From Perognathus longimembris pacificus (Eukaryota; Chordata; Mammalia; Rodentia; Heteromyidae), in contig NC_063161.1 of assembly GCF_023159225.1 (NCBI RefSeq), positions 3,846,274 through 3,910,273 of the forward strand: a DNA stretch of 64,000 nt, in the 5' to 3' direction. The notes under the pieces are model-generated. The model did no database searches and had not been told where the DNA came from. It was given only the letters and a program-made list of their open reading frames with translations. The position numbers and the translations under genes were made by a program. The number at the start of each line of letters is the position of its first letter. The first letter of the stretch is position 1. Shown in pieces: positions 1-10,265 of this stretch.

Positions 1-580
1 CGCTCCCAAGGAACCGCAGTGGAGCCGACTTCACGCGAGGAAATTCCGTTAAGGACTCGGGCGGCGCGTTTCCTCGGAGGTCTGATCTTTGAGGAGATTC
101 AGCAGGCGCACTGACACGCCGAGCTGGTGCCAGAGCTGACAGCACTGTCTCCGAACGCCCGGAGAACAGACAGAAATATTCACGTGCGGCTGTCAGAGGA
201 GCTCCCGCTGCCGTTCCCTGCCTTTCTCGACAGGATAATTTCACACTTGGCTGTTTTCGCCTGTGTTCCCAGAGTTTCTGGAGCAATATGTCACTTAAAA
301 CGGATGTGAGGCAATTCTGCAGTGAAGTTGCCCGCAAACTCTTTTTTGATTGAGCATGTACTATACGCCAGACTCCCGTAATTGCTGTGCTCCTGTTTAC
401 AGGCCTGTAAGGCTCGGGGGAACTGTCCCCACGGCTTAAAAGGAGCCAGAGGCTCAGAGGGCTCCTGCCATGTCCTTAGGGTCACGTGGTCTGTGACAGG
501 CAGCCAGGGTCGCCCAGGTCCTGCACTGTCCTTGGTCTCTGCATCCCTGAGCCTCCAGGGCCCTTGTCTGTAGTTTGCAG
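1..580. other. PARVG intron (partial)
   Basis: Sequence upstream of the recognised PARVG exon. It ends in a pyrimidine-containing tract and the acceptor tagtttgcag at 571-580. I looked for the preceding parvin exon (the segment ahead of the DGV motif) and did not see it, so it should lie left of the window. No repeat family is recognised here. Confidence 0.6.
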
Positions 581-675
581 ATGGAGTCTTCTTGCTCCTG
601 CTGATTGGACAACTGGAAGGCTTCTTCCTGCACCTGAAGGAATTCTACCTCACGCCCAGCTCTCCTGAGGAAATG
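581..675 (+). CDS. PARVG: PARVG (gamma-parvin), one internal exon of the second CH domain
   Basis: Gamma-parvin is a cytoplasmic adaptor with two calponin-homology domains that joins ILK and PINCH at integrin adhesions, mainly in blood cells. This 95-bp exon follows the acceptor gtttgcag and ends in ATG|gtgagt. It enters with two bases of a split codon (G|AT) and leaves in phase 0. The 31 whole codons begin [15 protein letters not shown] and include the parvin motif F-Y-L-T-P; they form an early part of CH2. The run [12 protein letters not shown] fits gamma-parvin; alpha- and beta-parvin read LVLLMGLLE there, as I remember them. No stop or indel breaks the exon. The following exons (the H-N-V-T-L-A-L stretch, the P-E-D-I-V-N motif and the C-terminus) were not seen on this contig and may fall in the gap after 3613. 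Confidence 0.88.
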
Positions 676-812
676 GTGAGTCCTCCAGGGGCGGCCCGCG
701 TGCCGGGCCTCGGAGCGGGCGGGCGGAGGCGGCAGCGCGCCAGCGGGGTCCCAGCATTGAGTCATCCAAGTGCCGTGACGTGGGGAGTGACCGCCATCTC
801 CCCACGTGACGG
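676..812. other. PARVG intron start
   Basis: Begins with the donor gtgagt directly after the exon, then GC-rich intron leading into the tetranucleotide array. Nothing else seen. Confidence 0.6.
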
Positions 813-877
813 CCCACCCACCCACCCGTGCGTCCATCTGTCCATCCATCCATCCGTCCATCCATCCGTCCATCCGT

Positions 878-913
<36 letters not shown>

Positions 914-1137
914 CTGTCCATCCATCCATCCATCCACCCACCCACCCATGCATCCATCCATCCGTCCGTCCATCCGTCCGTCCATCCGTCCATCCATCCG
1001 TCCATCCATCCATCCACCCATCCATCCATCCGTCCATCCACCCACCCACCCATGCATCCATCCATCCGTCCATCTGTCCATCTGTCCGTCCATCCATCCG
1101 TCCGTCCATCCATCCGTCCGTCCATCCATCCGTCCGT

Positions 1138-1172
<35 letters not shown>

Positions 1173-1393
1173 CCCACCCACCCATGCATCCATCCATCCG
1201 TCCATCCGTCCATCCGTCCGTCCATCCGTCCATCCATCCGTCCGTCCATCCGTCCATCCATCCGTCCGTCCATCCATCCGTCCATCCATCCATCCGTCCG
1301 TCCATCCGTCCATCCATCCGTCCATCCATCCGTCCGTCCATCCATCCGTCCGTCCATCCGTCCATCCATCCGTCCATCCGTCCATCCATCCAC
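813..1393. repeat. (CCAT/CCGT)n tetranucleotide array
   Basis: About 580 bp of CATC/CGTC tetramers (catccatccgtccgtc). A CCACCCACCCATGCATCC-type interruption recurs near 930, 1030 and 1170, so a longer block has also been duplicated. The array lies about 140 bp inside the intron downstream of the PARVG exon. The open frames on both strands here (P-S-I-H-P-S or D-G-W-M repeats) are by-products of stop-free tetramers, not genes. A short degenerate continuation follows at about 1459-1503. Confidence 0.95.
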
Positions 1394-3039
1394 AGGGCAT
1401 CCACGCGCCATCCCTCCCTCTGCGCACACACACGCACCCGTGTATTTATCCACACAGGCGTCCGTCCTTCCGTCCACGCGTCCGCCCCTCCACCCACCCA
1501 CCGGCTGGCTTCTGTCCCCCCTCGTTTCCCACGGGGGATGGAAGCTGAGAGGTGAAGCCAAGCTGCCTCCTAGCTCCTGGGGAGGCTGGGAACGGGAGGC
1601 TGCCAGGCCAAGGCCAGCTCAGGGAGGGGGCGCCCCCCCGCCCCTCCTTGTTCCCTGGGTGTTGGGGTGTCACGGCTGCACGTGCCAGCCTCAGTCCCAC
1701 GCCAGGGGACTTACAGGGGTGGGGACGTGCAGCCTCCCTGCGCTCGGCCAGGGGCTGGGCCCGGGGGGAGGGTGGGGGGCGGCCTGGGCCCTCTGGGGAG
1801 CTGGAAGGCCATGTGTGGAGGAGAGTGGCCACGCAGCCCTGGCGGGCGGGCGGAGGGAGGGAGGGAGGGAGGGAGGGAGGGAGGGAGGGAGGGAGGGAGG
1901 GGGGGAGGTCCCGCCACAGCGGCCTCTGGAAATTGGATTTTTCATCTCCAGCCCCGGCTTGCCCGCGCTGGCCACGGGAGATTGTCATTCATCTTGAGAA
2001 CAGGAGTTAGGGACGGGGGACCGCGGCTTCCTCCCACATTCAATTATCCCTCCCACGAGGACGGGACACAAGAGGGGTCCCCCCTTCCCCCCCCACTCAG
2101 CCTCCCAGACTGTGCCAGAAAAGAGGGGAGGGCTCTTCCAGGAGCTTTCTGGGGGAGCGTGTGCCGAGCCACAGGGAGGTTTCCGGTGTCACCCAGCAGT
2201 CCCCAGGGCAGCCGCGGCCTCCGGGCCCAGGGCTCGGCCAGGATCTTCACAAACCACAAACTAACAAGTTGTTTTCCACACACTGGTCCCGGGCTGGCGG
2301 CCTCGGCCGAGGGCTTCATCGTCTCCATGGTTCCTGCTCAAGCTCACGCTGACACTGTGGCCTAGCAGCAGCGAGTCCTCGCCCCCTAGAACTTTCCAGG
2401 GAGGGGGCAGCGGGGTGGGCCCCGCCAGTCCGATGGCTCTGAGAGCCTTGGGGTTGATCCGGACAGTGGGGAGGGACGCCCCTGCGGGGGGGGGGGACCC
2501 CGGTTCTGCAAGCCGCCTGCCTCATCCCAGCGCGGCCCTCCCGCGGCCCGCGGCCCGCGCTCCGTGACCCCGGCTACATCTTGGAGTTGTCATCCGTGCC
2601 CGTGTCCCGGGGTGGCTCTGCAGACTGGCTCGGCGCCCGCAGGGCTGCCCGGGAGGGCCGGAGACGCAGCCCCGCGGGGCCGACGAGGGGCTGAGACCCC
2701 GCCGGGATCTGCCGGTGGGCGGTCACGTGCTCGGAGCAGGCGGCGCACGGACATCCCACCCAGACCCCCCGGCTCCCCGTGCCCGCCCCCCCCGGGAGTG
2801 GCCGGAGGCAGGCTCCTGGTTGCCATGGGAACTGGGCTGCCTGTACCGGCAGCGGGGCTGCAGCCCAGGGAGGCTGCTAGGGAGAGCCCGGGGGTGGGGG
2901 GGGCGGGCTGGCACAGGCCCTCGTAGCCCCCGCTCTGGGGAGGGTGGGTCTGAGGCTCTGGTTGGTCTAGACGTTGGTCCAGACCAGCCTCCAGCCCGCC
3001 AGGCGAGGGCTCACAGGACATGGCCCGGTTCTGGCACTT
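1394..3039. other. GC-rich PARVG intron or 3' flank
   Basis: GC-rich unique sequence apart from the (GGGA)n run at 1851-1908. The remaining PARVG exons would be expected downstream of 675, but I could not find a parvin-like coding segment here. An imperfect RFX-like X-box, GTTGCCATGGGAAC, lies at 2819-2832. Confidence 0.5.
1851..1908. repeat. (GGGA)n simple repeat
   Basis: About 14 tandem gagg/ggga tetramers, a pure purine run on + in the PARVG intron or flank. Confidence 0.95.
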
Positions 3040-3250
3040 TCTTTTTGTTGAGGGGAGCAGCCCTGGGGCTTGAACTCAGGGCCTGGCTGCCGTCCCTGCG
3101 CTCTGTCGCTCGAGCCACAGCTCTATTCCGGGCTTCTTGGTGGTAAATTGGAGAAACGGGGGCCCCCGACCTTCCCGCCTCCGGTGGTTTCCTCGGGTCT
3201 CAGCCTCTGGTGTGGCTGGGACTGCAGGACTGAGCCACCGGGCCTGGCCT
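3040..3250 (-). mobile_element. Dimeric B1/ID-like SINE
   Basis: Reverse-strand copy. Read on +, a T-rich stretch leads to the complement of the tRNA B box (cttgaactcagggcctgg), the A box complement (ctcgagccacagct), then the 7SL-like half ending in gactgagccaccgggcctgg. Diverged, but full length for this family. Confidence 0.82.
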
Positions 3251-3283
3251 CTCAGCACTGTGGCTGCGGATGAGCCCCTTGGC

Positions 3284-3325
3284 CATTCTCAGCCTCAGTT
3301 TCCCTTGCTTTGTTGATGGAAACCC
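3284..3325 (+). mobile_element. MIR-like fragment
   Basis: Carries the MIR hallmark of the type tctcagcctcagtttccct. Short and old; the family call rests on this motif only. Confidence 0.4.
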
Positions 3326-3389
3326 AGCGCGACCCAAGGGTCTCAACTACCCATAGCCCTTGCTTCGTTCCCTGGTGAGCTCCCTTCCC

Positions 3390-3445
3390 CTAACAGACTC
3401 AGCTTGGGCGTCACCTCCTCCAGGAAGCCTCCCCTGGTCCCTGTG
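3390..3445 (+). mobile_element. Possible L2-type 3' fragment
   Basis: Contains gtcacctcctccaggaagcc followed by tcccctggtcc, similar to the 3' part of LINE-2 as I recall it. Short, so tentative. Confidence 0.35.
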
Positions 3446-3613
3446 TACCTCCCCGGTGACGGCTGTTGTCAGCAGAGGCCCTCCATGGCCCTGTTGGTTC
3501 CGTGTGCTCAGAGCAGGGCTGAGGGCTGACGGGGGGTGGGGGGGCTCTGATGTCACCCGTGGGTGATGTAAGGAGAGGCTGGCAGGCCCTTGGTGGCCAC
3601 TGCTGCTCAGGGA

Positions 3614-4113
3614 NNNNNNNNNNNNNNNNNNNNNNNNNNNNNNNNNNNNNNNNNNNNNNNNNNNNNNNNNNNNNNNNNNNNNNNNNNNNNNNNNNNNNNN
3701 NNNNNNNNNNNNNNNNNNNNNNNNNNNNNNNNNNNNNNNNNNNNNNNNNNNNNNNNNNNNNNNNNNNNNNNNNNNNNNNNNNNNNNNNNNNNNNNNNNNN
3801 NNNNNNNNNNNNNNNNNNNNNNNNNNNNNNNNNNNNNNNNNNNNNNNNNNNNNNNNNNNNNNNNNNNNNNNNNNNNNNNNNNNNNNNNNNNNNNNNNNNN
3901 NNNNNNNNNNNNNNNNNNNNNNNNNNNNNNNNNNNNNNNNNNNNNNNNNNNNNNNNNNNNNNNNNNNNNNNNNNNNNNNNNNNNNNNNNNNNNNNNNNNN
4001 NNNNNNNNNNNNNNNNNNNNNNNNNNNNNNNNNNNNNNNNNNNNNNNNNNNNNNNNNNNNNNNNNNNNNNNNNNNNNNNNNNNNNNNNNNNNNNNNNNNN
4101 NNNNNNNNNNNNN
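3614..4113. other. Assembly gap, exactly 500 N
   Basis: The run of N is exactly 500 bases, the same as the second gap, so it is a fixed-size placeholder of unknown true length. Missing PARVG 3' exons may lie here. Confidence 0.98.
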
Positions 4114-4159
4114 CCGCTGGCCGGGTGGGCTGGCTCCTGCTGGCAGAGGAAAGCATTCG

Positions 4160-4206
4160 GGGTGCGTGTGTGTGTGCGCGTGTGCGTGCACGCGCACGTG
4201 TGTGCC
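4160..4206. repeat. (TG/CG)n microsatellite
   Basis: Alternating purine-pyrimidine run of gtgtgtg with cgcg interruptions, just inside the left end of the middle contig. Confidence 0.85.
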
Positions 4207-4484
4207 TGTTATCGCTTGTAAATGCTTCTGGCAAGCCTAGCATTTTTTTTTTAAGTTGAGTGGGGTTGGATTTTACCTTTTTTTTTTTTTTTCCCGAATC
4301 TGTGGAAACGATCATTTATCTCTCGATTGAGAACGCTTGCACGCTGATTTGGGCAGCGCTGCTTCTGATTGAGGCCCGCTGGACGGATTGGGGGTGACCC
4401 TCCGCCGGCTGCGTTGGGGGAGGGGGGACTCCTGTGTCCACGCTGGGGCTTGGGAGTCTGTCTTGTTTTGGCCCTAGGGTGATC

Positions 4485-4700
4485 CTGTCCTCATAAATGG
4501 GCTGAGACCAATTTATGCTCTTTTCTATTCATGTTCTATTCTTTTCCTAGACTCCAGAAGAGCTGGCAGAAGATGGGGATTATTATTATTTTCCCTAATT
4601 GCTTGATTGAATTGGCACGTCGGGTAATTTCGTGGCGGGAAAGAAGAGCTGGTTACAGATCCAAAGTTGATTTGCGATAGAAGTGCTCCCGTGTCTGTTT
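4485..4700. promoter_or_regulatory. Candidate conserved non-coding element
   Basis: An AT-richer block inside GC-rich surroundings, with core words such as accaatttatgctc, ttattattattttccc and ttgattgaattggcac. It has no SINE or array features and no plausible exon. Conservation is inferred from composition only; alignment to another rodent would decide. Confidence 0.3.
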
Positions 4701-4967
4701 TTTCCTAGTGTGGGATTTGGGAACTGGCGTTTGGACCTCGTGCAGAACACGATCTCTGTCGTTTCCCAGGTTTTGGATGTAATCAGCGCTGGCCCGTCTG
4801 GGTCTCCACCAGCAGCGGATGGGGCGTCACGGCTCGAGGCTGGCGCGTGGCCCCCTCTCGGAGCTGGGGGTCCCCCGGGGCTCGTGACGCTGGTCCCTCG
4901 GCAGTGCTCTCCTGAGCGGCCCTCCTCCTTCCCCCCTCCCCGCCCGGGCCCCCGAGAGCCACTGATC

Positions 4968-5004
4968 GCACGCACACGCGCACACGCGCACGCACACACA
5001 CACA
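4968..5004. repeat. (CA/CG)n microsatellite
   Basis: Alternating cacacgcgcacacgcg run ending in cacacacacacag. Confidence 0.9.
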
Positions 5005-5742
5005 GTGGGAAGAGTTTTCACACTGGCGTCTCCCTTCAGTGATCCAGACGGAAAGTCTCCCCACGGCTCTTTTGGCCTGACAGCTCCTCGGTTAGTTTCG
5101 GGCTGTGTTCCAGTCCGTCGTCCCGCTAAAATCGCCCCTCACCCCTCCATCCCCAGCCTGAGAAGCGCCTTCCGGGCCCTGGCGAGTCCGGACGAAGCTG
5201 TTATAAACGCCCCGCTCTGGGGTGTTTGTGTTTTTAGTGTGCACCTAAGCCGTCAGTCCCTCTCGGTACCTACCAAGGAGGAGGACGGTTCGATTATGAT
5301 GACAAACGTGGGGTTGGTTTTATAAGACACTAGACAGCTTTCTTCCAAAGTGGTGTGCCGGTCTGCCTCCCCGTGGCGAGCCAGCAAGCGCCGCCCTGTC
5401 GCTAGCTCTGTCCTCGCCAGCGTTGGCCGTCCTCGGTGGGTCCCTCGCCCGGGGGGGGGGGGGCACTGGCCTGCCATTGTGGCTCGGGGCCTGTGGCGGG
5501 GCATCTACTTGGTGTTGCTTGTCGTGGGTATGGCGACGTTGAGGGACTGTCTGGATGGCGTTCAGGCCAGTGCTTAGCCAGGTTACCCATCTGCCTTTTG
5601 TGCAATTTGAAGAACTTCCGTGTGTTTCCAGTCACAGCTGCTGGCTGAGCATTTGTGCAAACGTTTTCCTCTCGTTCAGCGGCCTGGCTTTTCCCTCTGT
5701 GGACGGTGTCTGTCCCCAACCAGACAATAAACAAACAAACAT

Positions 5743-5976
5743 TTATTTTTGGTCAGTCGTGGGACTTGAACTCTGGGCCTGTGCCGTCCCTGAGCTCCTC
5801 AGCTCAAGGCTGGCGCTCTACCACTTGAGCCACAGCGCCACTTCCGGTTCTCTGGTGGTTCGTTGGAGATAGGAGTCTCACGGACTTTCCTGCCTGAGCT
5901 GGCTTTGAACCGCGGTCCTCAGATCTCAGCCTCCTGAGTAGCTAGGATGACAGGGCTGGGCCCCCGGCGCCTGGCT
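5743..5976 (-). mobile_element. Dimeric B1/ID-like SINE, well preserved
   Basis: Nearly complete reverse copy. The tRNA-like half shows gggacttgaactctgggcct and ctctaccacttgagccacag, the linker cttccggttctctggtgg, and the 7SL-like half ends in cctcctgagtagctaggatg. Useful as a reference copy for the family in this window. Confidence 0.9.
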
Positions 5977-6365
5977 GACAATGTTATTTTTAATGAAGCC
6001 CAGCTTATCGATGCCCTCTTCCACGGATGGCGCCCTTGATGCACCCAGGAGCCCCCTCCCAACCCCTGCGGTGTGACTTCCGTGGGAGAGCTGGCCTCGT
6101 CTCGTGGCCTCTGACACACTGGAGTTGGTCGTCTGCGCTCGATGCGTCCTCTGTGCCTCATGGGGAGGCCCAGTGGCTCCGACGCCATTTGCGAAGGCGA
6201 CGGTGCTCCTCCATTGTGAGGCCCAGCTCTTTTGTCAGGGCTCAGTCAGCTCTAGGTATGGGGTTGTGTTTCTGGACTCTGTTCTGTTTGGTGATGCGAG
6301 TGTCCTCTTGCCAGCTGCACACTGGCAGAGTCCTCTGCTTTTAACACCCGGCTGCGGGCACCTCA
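5977..6365. other. Unique sequence between SINEs
   Basis: About 390 bp with moderate GC. No exon, repeat or regulatory motif that I can support. Confidence 0.4.
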
Positions 6366-6420
6366 GTGTGTGCGTGTGTGTGTGCGTGTGCGTGCGTGCG
6401 TGTGTGTGTGCGTGCGTGTG
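6366..6420. repeat. (TG/CG)n at a SINE tail
   Basis: A gtgtgtgcgtgcg run directly abutting the tail end of the reverse-strand SINE that follows, so it probably grew from that SINE's 3' tail. Confidence 0.85.
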
Positions 6421-6635
6421 GTCCCAGCACTGGAGTGTAAGGGCCTGGGTGCTGTCCGTTAGCTTTTCCTCTACCTCTTGCGCCACAGCTCTACGTCCAG
6501 CTCTTTGCTGACGAGTGGGAGACGGGAGTCTCAGAGCCGTTTGCGTGGGGCCGGCCCTGAACCGCGGGCCTCACGTGGCAGGCAGCCTCCGGGGTAGCTG
6601 GGGTGACGGCCTGAGCCCCTGGGGCCTGGCTTGGC
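6421..6635 (-). mobile_element. Dimeric B1/ID-like SINE, diverged
   Basis: Reverse copy. The A-box complement is seen as ctctacctcttgcgccacag and the left-half end as ggtagctggggtgacggcctg. More diverged than its neighbours. Confidence 0.75.
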
Positions 6636-6715
6636 ATCTTAATGATTCTACTTTTTATTCCTATTGTTTCAAACTGCTGGAAATCCAAAACAAAACCAAA
6701 AACACACGAAAGACA

Positions 6716-6955
6716 GCCGGTGCCGGCGGCTCACGCCTGTCACCCTGGCTACCCGGGAGGCTGAGATCTGAGGATCCGGGTTCAAAGCCAGCCGGGCGGG
6801 AAGGTCCGTGAGACTCTTATCTCCAGTGAACCACCAAAATGCCGAGGCGGAGCTGTAATCCAAGCGGTAGAGCGCCAGCTTCGAGCGCGAAGGCTCAGGG
6901 ACGGCGCCCAGGCCCCAAGCCCGAGCCCCGGGGCCGGTCTCAAGAACTAAGAACA
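6716..6955 (+). mobile_element. Dimeric B1/ID-like SINE
   Basis: Forward copy. The left half reads ggcggctcacgcctgtcacc, ggaggctgagatctgaggat and gttcaaagccagcc. The right half has ctgtaatccaagcggtagag and gctcagggacggcgcccagg. Confidence 0.9.
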
Positions 6956-7122
6956 GGGGAGCCGGGCAGAGGCAGGGGGGCTGGCGGCCGAGGCCATGGC
7001 TTCCGCCTGACCCTTGCCCTGTGGTCCCCGGCCACACCCCCCCCACCCCACCCCGCTCCCAAGGGCGCCCCGAGAGGCACGAAGTGAGGCGAGGACGCAG
7101 GCGACAGTGGACAGGACACGCC

Positions 7123-7128
7123 TTTATT
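7123..7128 (-). terminator. SHISAL1: Candidate poly(A) signal AATAAA for SHISAL1
   Basis: On the reverse strand the sequence reads TTTTAATAAAGG followed by a GTGTCCTGTCC-type downstream stretch. It is the first AATAAA on - beyond the SHISAL1 coding exons that is not part of a SINE. Linking it to SHISAL1 is an inference: it lies 11.5 kb past the last coding exon and would require a long 3' UTR or a separate 3' UTR exon. Confidence 0.35.
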
Positions 7129-8225
7129 AAAACCTCAGGACATCGTTAGAAAAACTACAAAGACGGACAGCCGGACGGCCAGGCGTCCACCACCACAATC
7201 ATTGGTTTTGGTTTTCCTGGTTGTCAGCGGATAGGAGGGCGGGGTCCTGGGCCTGCCGCCCTCCCCCCTCCCCCCCCGTGAGGACACGTGATTGGGGGGG
7301 CACTTCCTGCTCCCCGGGGCCCCGCCGCCTCCCACCCCGGGCTGGGCTGCTCCGCGGGGGCCCTGCGCTGGGGGCCGTGTCACAGGCGTCGAGGGGCCGC
7401 CACCCCTTGGGCGACCCCGTGACGGCTGCTCCCGCTTGACTACGCGGAGGGCGGACGGGCCGGGGCTCTAGCATGAGGATAGGAGTCCGTCCCGGAGCGG
7501 CGAGGGGTCGCCCCCCCCCCCCAAACGACTTCCTGGCACAGCCCGAGAAGGGGTGGGGCGGGGCGCTACTTCTAAGGTCACTTTCAAGGCTGGGTTAGGT
7601 GTCTGGGTTTGTGGGTGAGTCTGAGCTCTTAGGGGCGCCCCCCCCCCAACCGGGAAGGGGATTTCGGATACTGGGTGAGCCTCTGGGGTTAACTAGAGCT
7701 AACCATTAGGCACAACTAGTCGTCGGACTCATTACAATTTTTATTTTTGGTGGTACTGGGATTTGAACTCGGGGCCCGGTACCGGCTGAGCGACACGGGC
7801 CGTTCCCGTCTCCGTGAGGAGCAGGGGTCCCTGGGGGGTGGGGGGGGGCGCTGGGGACAGGGCGGGAGCCGGCTGCACAGGCGCGGGCTACGTGTCGTTC
7901 CTGGACGGTCTAGAACATGCCGCCCTCTTCTAGGTTGGCGGGTCACAGGCCCCGGCGTGTGCACGATCGCACACTCAAGGTGCGTGTGTGCGGTCAGTGA
8001 GCGTGTGTGCCTTGTGGGGGCGCGGGGTCATGACCCTGGCCCGCCGTGTCCCCCCCTCCCTCCCGCCGGGACTTTCTGGGTGGCCCCGGGGACCGGGCCG
8101 GCCCTGCCCCCCGGCTGGGCCGGCCTCTCTCCCGCCCCTTGTGCTTGTGGGGTGCCCCCCCCCCCGCCCGCGCGTCCCCCGTGGCCGGGGTGACAGGTGT
8201 ACCCCACCCACGCCTGGCCTAGCGG
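7129..8225. other. GC-rich gene-free stretch
   Basis: C- and G-homopolymer-rich unique sequence with one SINE remnant at 7737-7800. The part just left of the candidate poly(A) signal is not obviously repetitive. No exon recognised. Confidence 0.4.
7737..7800 (-). mobile_element. SINE remnant (tRNA-like half)
   Basis: The words tatttttggtggtactggg and atttgaactcggggcc are the reverse complement of an A-rich tail and a B-box region. The left half is absent. Confidence 0.6.
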
Positions 8226-8312
8226 TTGAGACGGGATCTTGCGATGTTCTTTTCCAGGCTGGCCTTGAACCTCTATCCTTCCCATCTTTGCCTCCAGAGT
8301 AGCCGGGGCCGC
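8226..8312 (-). mobile_element. B1/7SL-like SINE fragment
   Basis: Reads gagacgggatcttgcgatgt, then ccaggctggccttgaac and ctccagagtagccgggg, the reverse complement of a 7SL-derived B1/Alu-type body. No tRNA-like half is attached. Confidence 0.7.
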
Positions 8313-9812
8313 ATTTCTGGAGGCTCTCGCTGCTGGTGGGGGGGGGGGGACCCCGGAAGATGGAAACCGGCCCGTGGCGCTGCGTCTGGAGGCCGTGGCC
8401 GGAGCCCTGTCTCTGCGCGCACGTGTGACCCCCGGGGCTGGAGAGGGGGGCTGCGGGAGGGGGGGGGGCCCTGCCGGGGACAGCAGCTCCAGGGGACCAC
8501 AGCCACGCACGCCCACAGCCACGCGCGTGTGAGCACACTGTGTGTGTGTGTGTGTGGACCGCCGTCGCGCCCTGGCACGGCGGGCTGGCCCGGCAGCTTC
8601 CTGTGGGGTGGGGGCTGGAGGTGACCCTGTGTCCCCGCCCACGCGGGCCCCCTTCCCTCCCCTCCCGTCCTGTCCTCCCGGCTCCTGGTGGTGAGGGAGA
8701 CCGCTCTTCCCCCTGGGGCTCCTCAGCAAACCCTGGTGACCCTGTCCTTTGACCTCTGACCTCACGACTGGGGAGGGAGGCCGGGCCACAGCTGGTCCCT
8801 CGGGGCAGGGGGGCCCCTGGGCGGGGGGCTGAGCTCACACCCGAGGCGGCCGGGCGCGGAGCGTGCGAGGAGCTGGGCCTGGGCCCCCGCCACCCCACTC
8901 CAGGCTCCTGGGGCTCCCTGGTGGGGGGGGGTGCAGGCGTGGGGGGTCCCGCTGGTGGGCTGAGCCCCTCGGGGCCAGGCTGCCCACACGGACGCAGCTC
9001 TGAGGTGGCTCAGCCCTGCGGCCAGGGACGTGGCGCCTGCCTGTAACCAAGACCTGCGGCCAAGGCTCTGAAGCCGGGGTCGGGTGGGGGCGTGGGGGGC
9101 CCAGGGGGGGCGGTGGGACCAGCGGGGGGGGCGGGCAGTGGCCCTGCTGCCCGTGCCCGGCCGACGGCCAGCTTCCATGTCTACAAAAGAGGGGTCCCCC
9201 CTCATACGTGGGGGACAGGTGAGAGGAAGAGGGTGGAAAATGCTCTACCTTCTAGAACGTTCTTCTCGCATTCCTCGGCAGGGTGTGGTGATGGCGGCCC
9301 TGCAGCGTGGCCTGCGGCGTGGGCGGCGTGGCCCCGGGGTCGCACTGAGCCCCAGGAAGACCTTCCCGGCGTGTGCTCTGAGCATTGTGGGCAGGTGGGG
9401 GGGGGGGCCTCCCGCACATGGATGGACTTCTAGAAGCTTCTGCTCTGGGCTTGATGGGCCTCACCGCCGTGTGGGACCAAGATCTGGGGGTCCCCTCCCC
9501 CACCGCCCACACGCAGGGGCGCAACCAGGGTGTGCGTGGACGAGGCTCCGGGTGGCGGTGGTGGGGACCTGGGGGGGGCCAGGACCCACTCAGAGGCCCC
9601 ACGCCCGCCATGACCCCCCCCCCCGGAGCTGCAGCCTAGGCCGCCCCCCCCGCACACCCAACCCCCCCCCCACACCTGCAGCCGACAGCAAGCAGCCTGG
9701 GGCCAGCCAAGGGGGGGACAGCCCCCCTCCCAGCCACGCGGGCGCTGCGTCTTCACAGACCCCGCAGATGGGGATCCCCAATAAAAACCAAACAACCGAG
9801 GACACCCTGAAT
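8313..9812. other. GC-rich gene-free stretch
   Basis: Unique sequence with many G and C homopolymers (for example 8337-8350) and a short (GT)n near 8539-8557. The open frames present have no recognisable domain and no splice context. Confidence 0.4.
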
Positions 9813-9870
9813 CACACGCACGCGCACGCTCACACGCACACACGCACACACGCACACGCACACACACACT
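9813..9870. repeat. (CA/CG)n microsatellite
   Basis: About 58 bp of cacacgcacacgc alternation following an A-rich stretch (ataaaaaccaaacaaccg), the arrangement expected at an old SINE tail, although no SINE body is recognisable. Confidence 0.9.
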
Positions 9871-10265
9871 CGGTGCTCCGACGAGGGCAGGCCTCGGGGC
9901 CGCGGGCCAGGGTAGAGCGAGGGACGCCGGGGTGGCCCCCGCAGGGCCCCTGGGCTCCCCGTGGCTGGCGCCGGCCAGGCGGCTCCGCGTGGCCGTGGGG
10001 TCCACGTGGCGTGGCGTCCGGAAGCCTCCAGCCGGAGAGAGAACTATTGCTGCGGCGGGCGGCTGGGCCCGGTTCGGCCTCGCCCCGAGTCTGCTCCCGG
10101 CCAGAGGAGTCCGCGCGGGGGACGCGGCCGCCCGGCGCCGCCCGCTGACGTCCTCGGGGACCGCGCTGGCCACGGCCTCCCGCGTCCCCGTCTCAAGGCA
10201 CAGCACAAGGGGCTTCTGGGAAAAGCAGAGGGACACAGAGCGTCAGGCCATGTCTCCTGGGGGCC
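9871..10265. other. CpG-rich flank of the 51-bp array
   Basis: CpG-dense from about 10040 to 10190, with a CRE-like TGACGTC at 10146-10152 and a NotI-type GCGGCCGC. It could be a small CpG island or simply methylation-poor GC-rich DNA. No exon recognised. Confidence 0.35.

Larger units (their letters stand above)
4207..5742. other. Gene-free stretch with an AT-richer block and a CA repeat
   Basis: T-rich runs lie near 4245-4295, the AT-richer candidate element at 4485-4700 and a (CA/CG)n run at 4968-5004. The rest is unique sequence with no recognised exon. Confidence 0.5.

Noticed and set aside
581..675. Exon as alpha- or beta-parvin rather than gamma
   Set aside because: The residues [12 protein letters not shown] differ from the LVLLMGLLE of alpha/beta forms at the same place and fit gamma-parvin.
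5743..5976. tRNA gene
   Set aside because: A- and B-box words belong to the right half of a dimeric SINE with the 7SL-like half attached; no cloverleaf.
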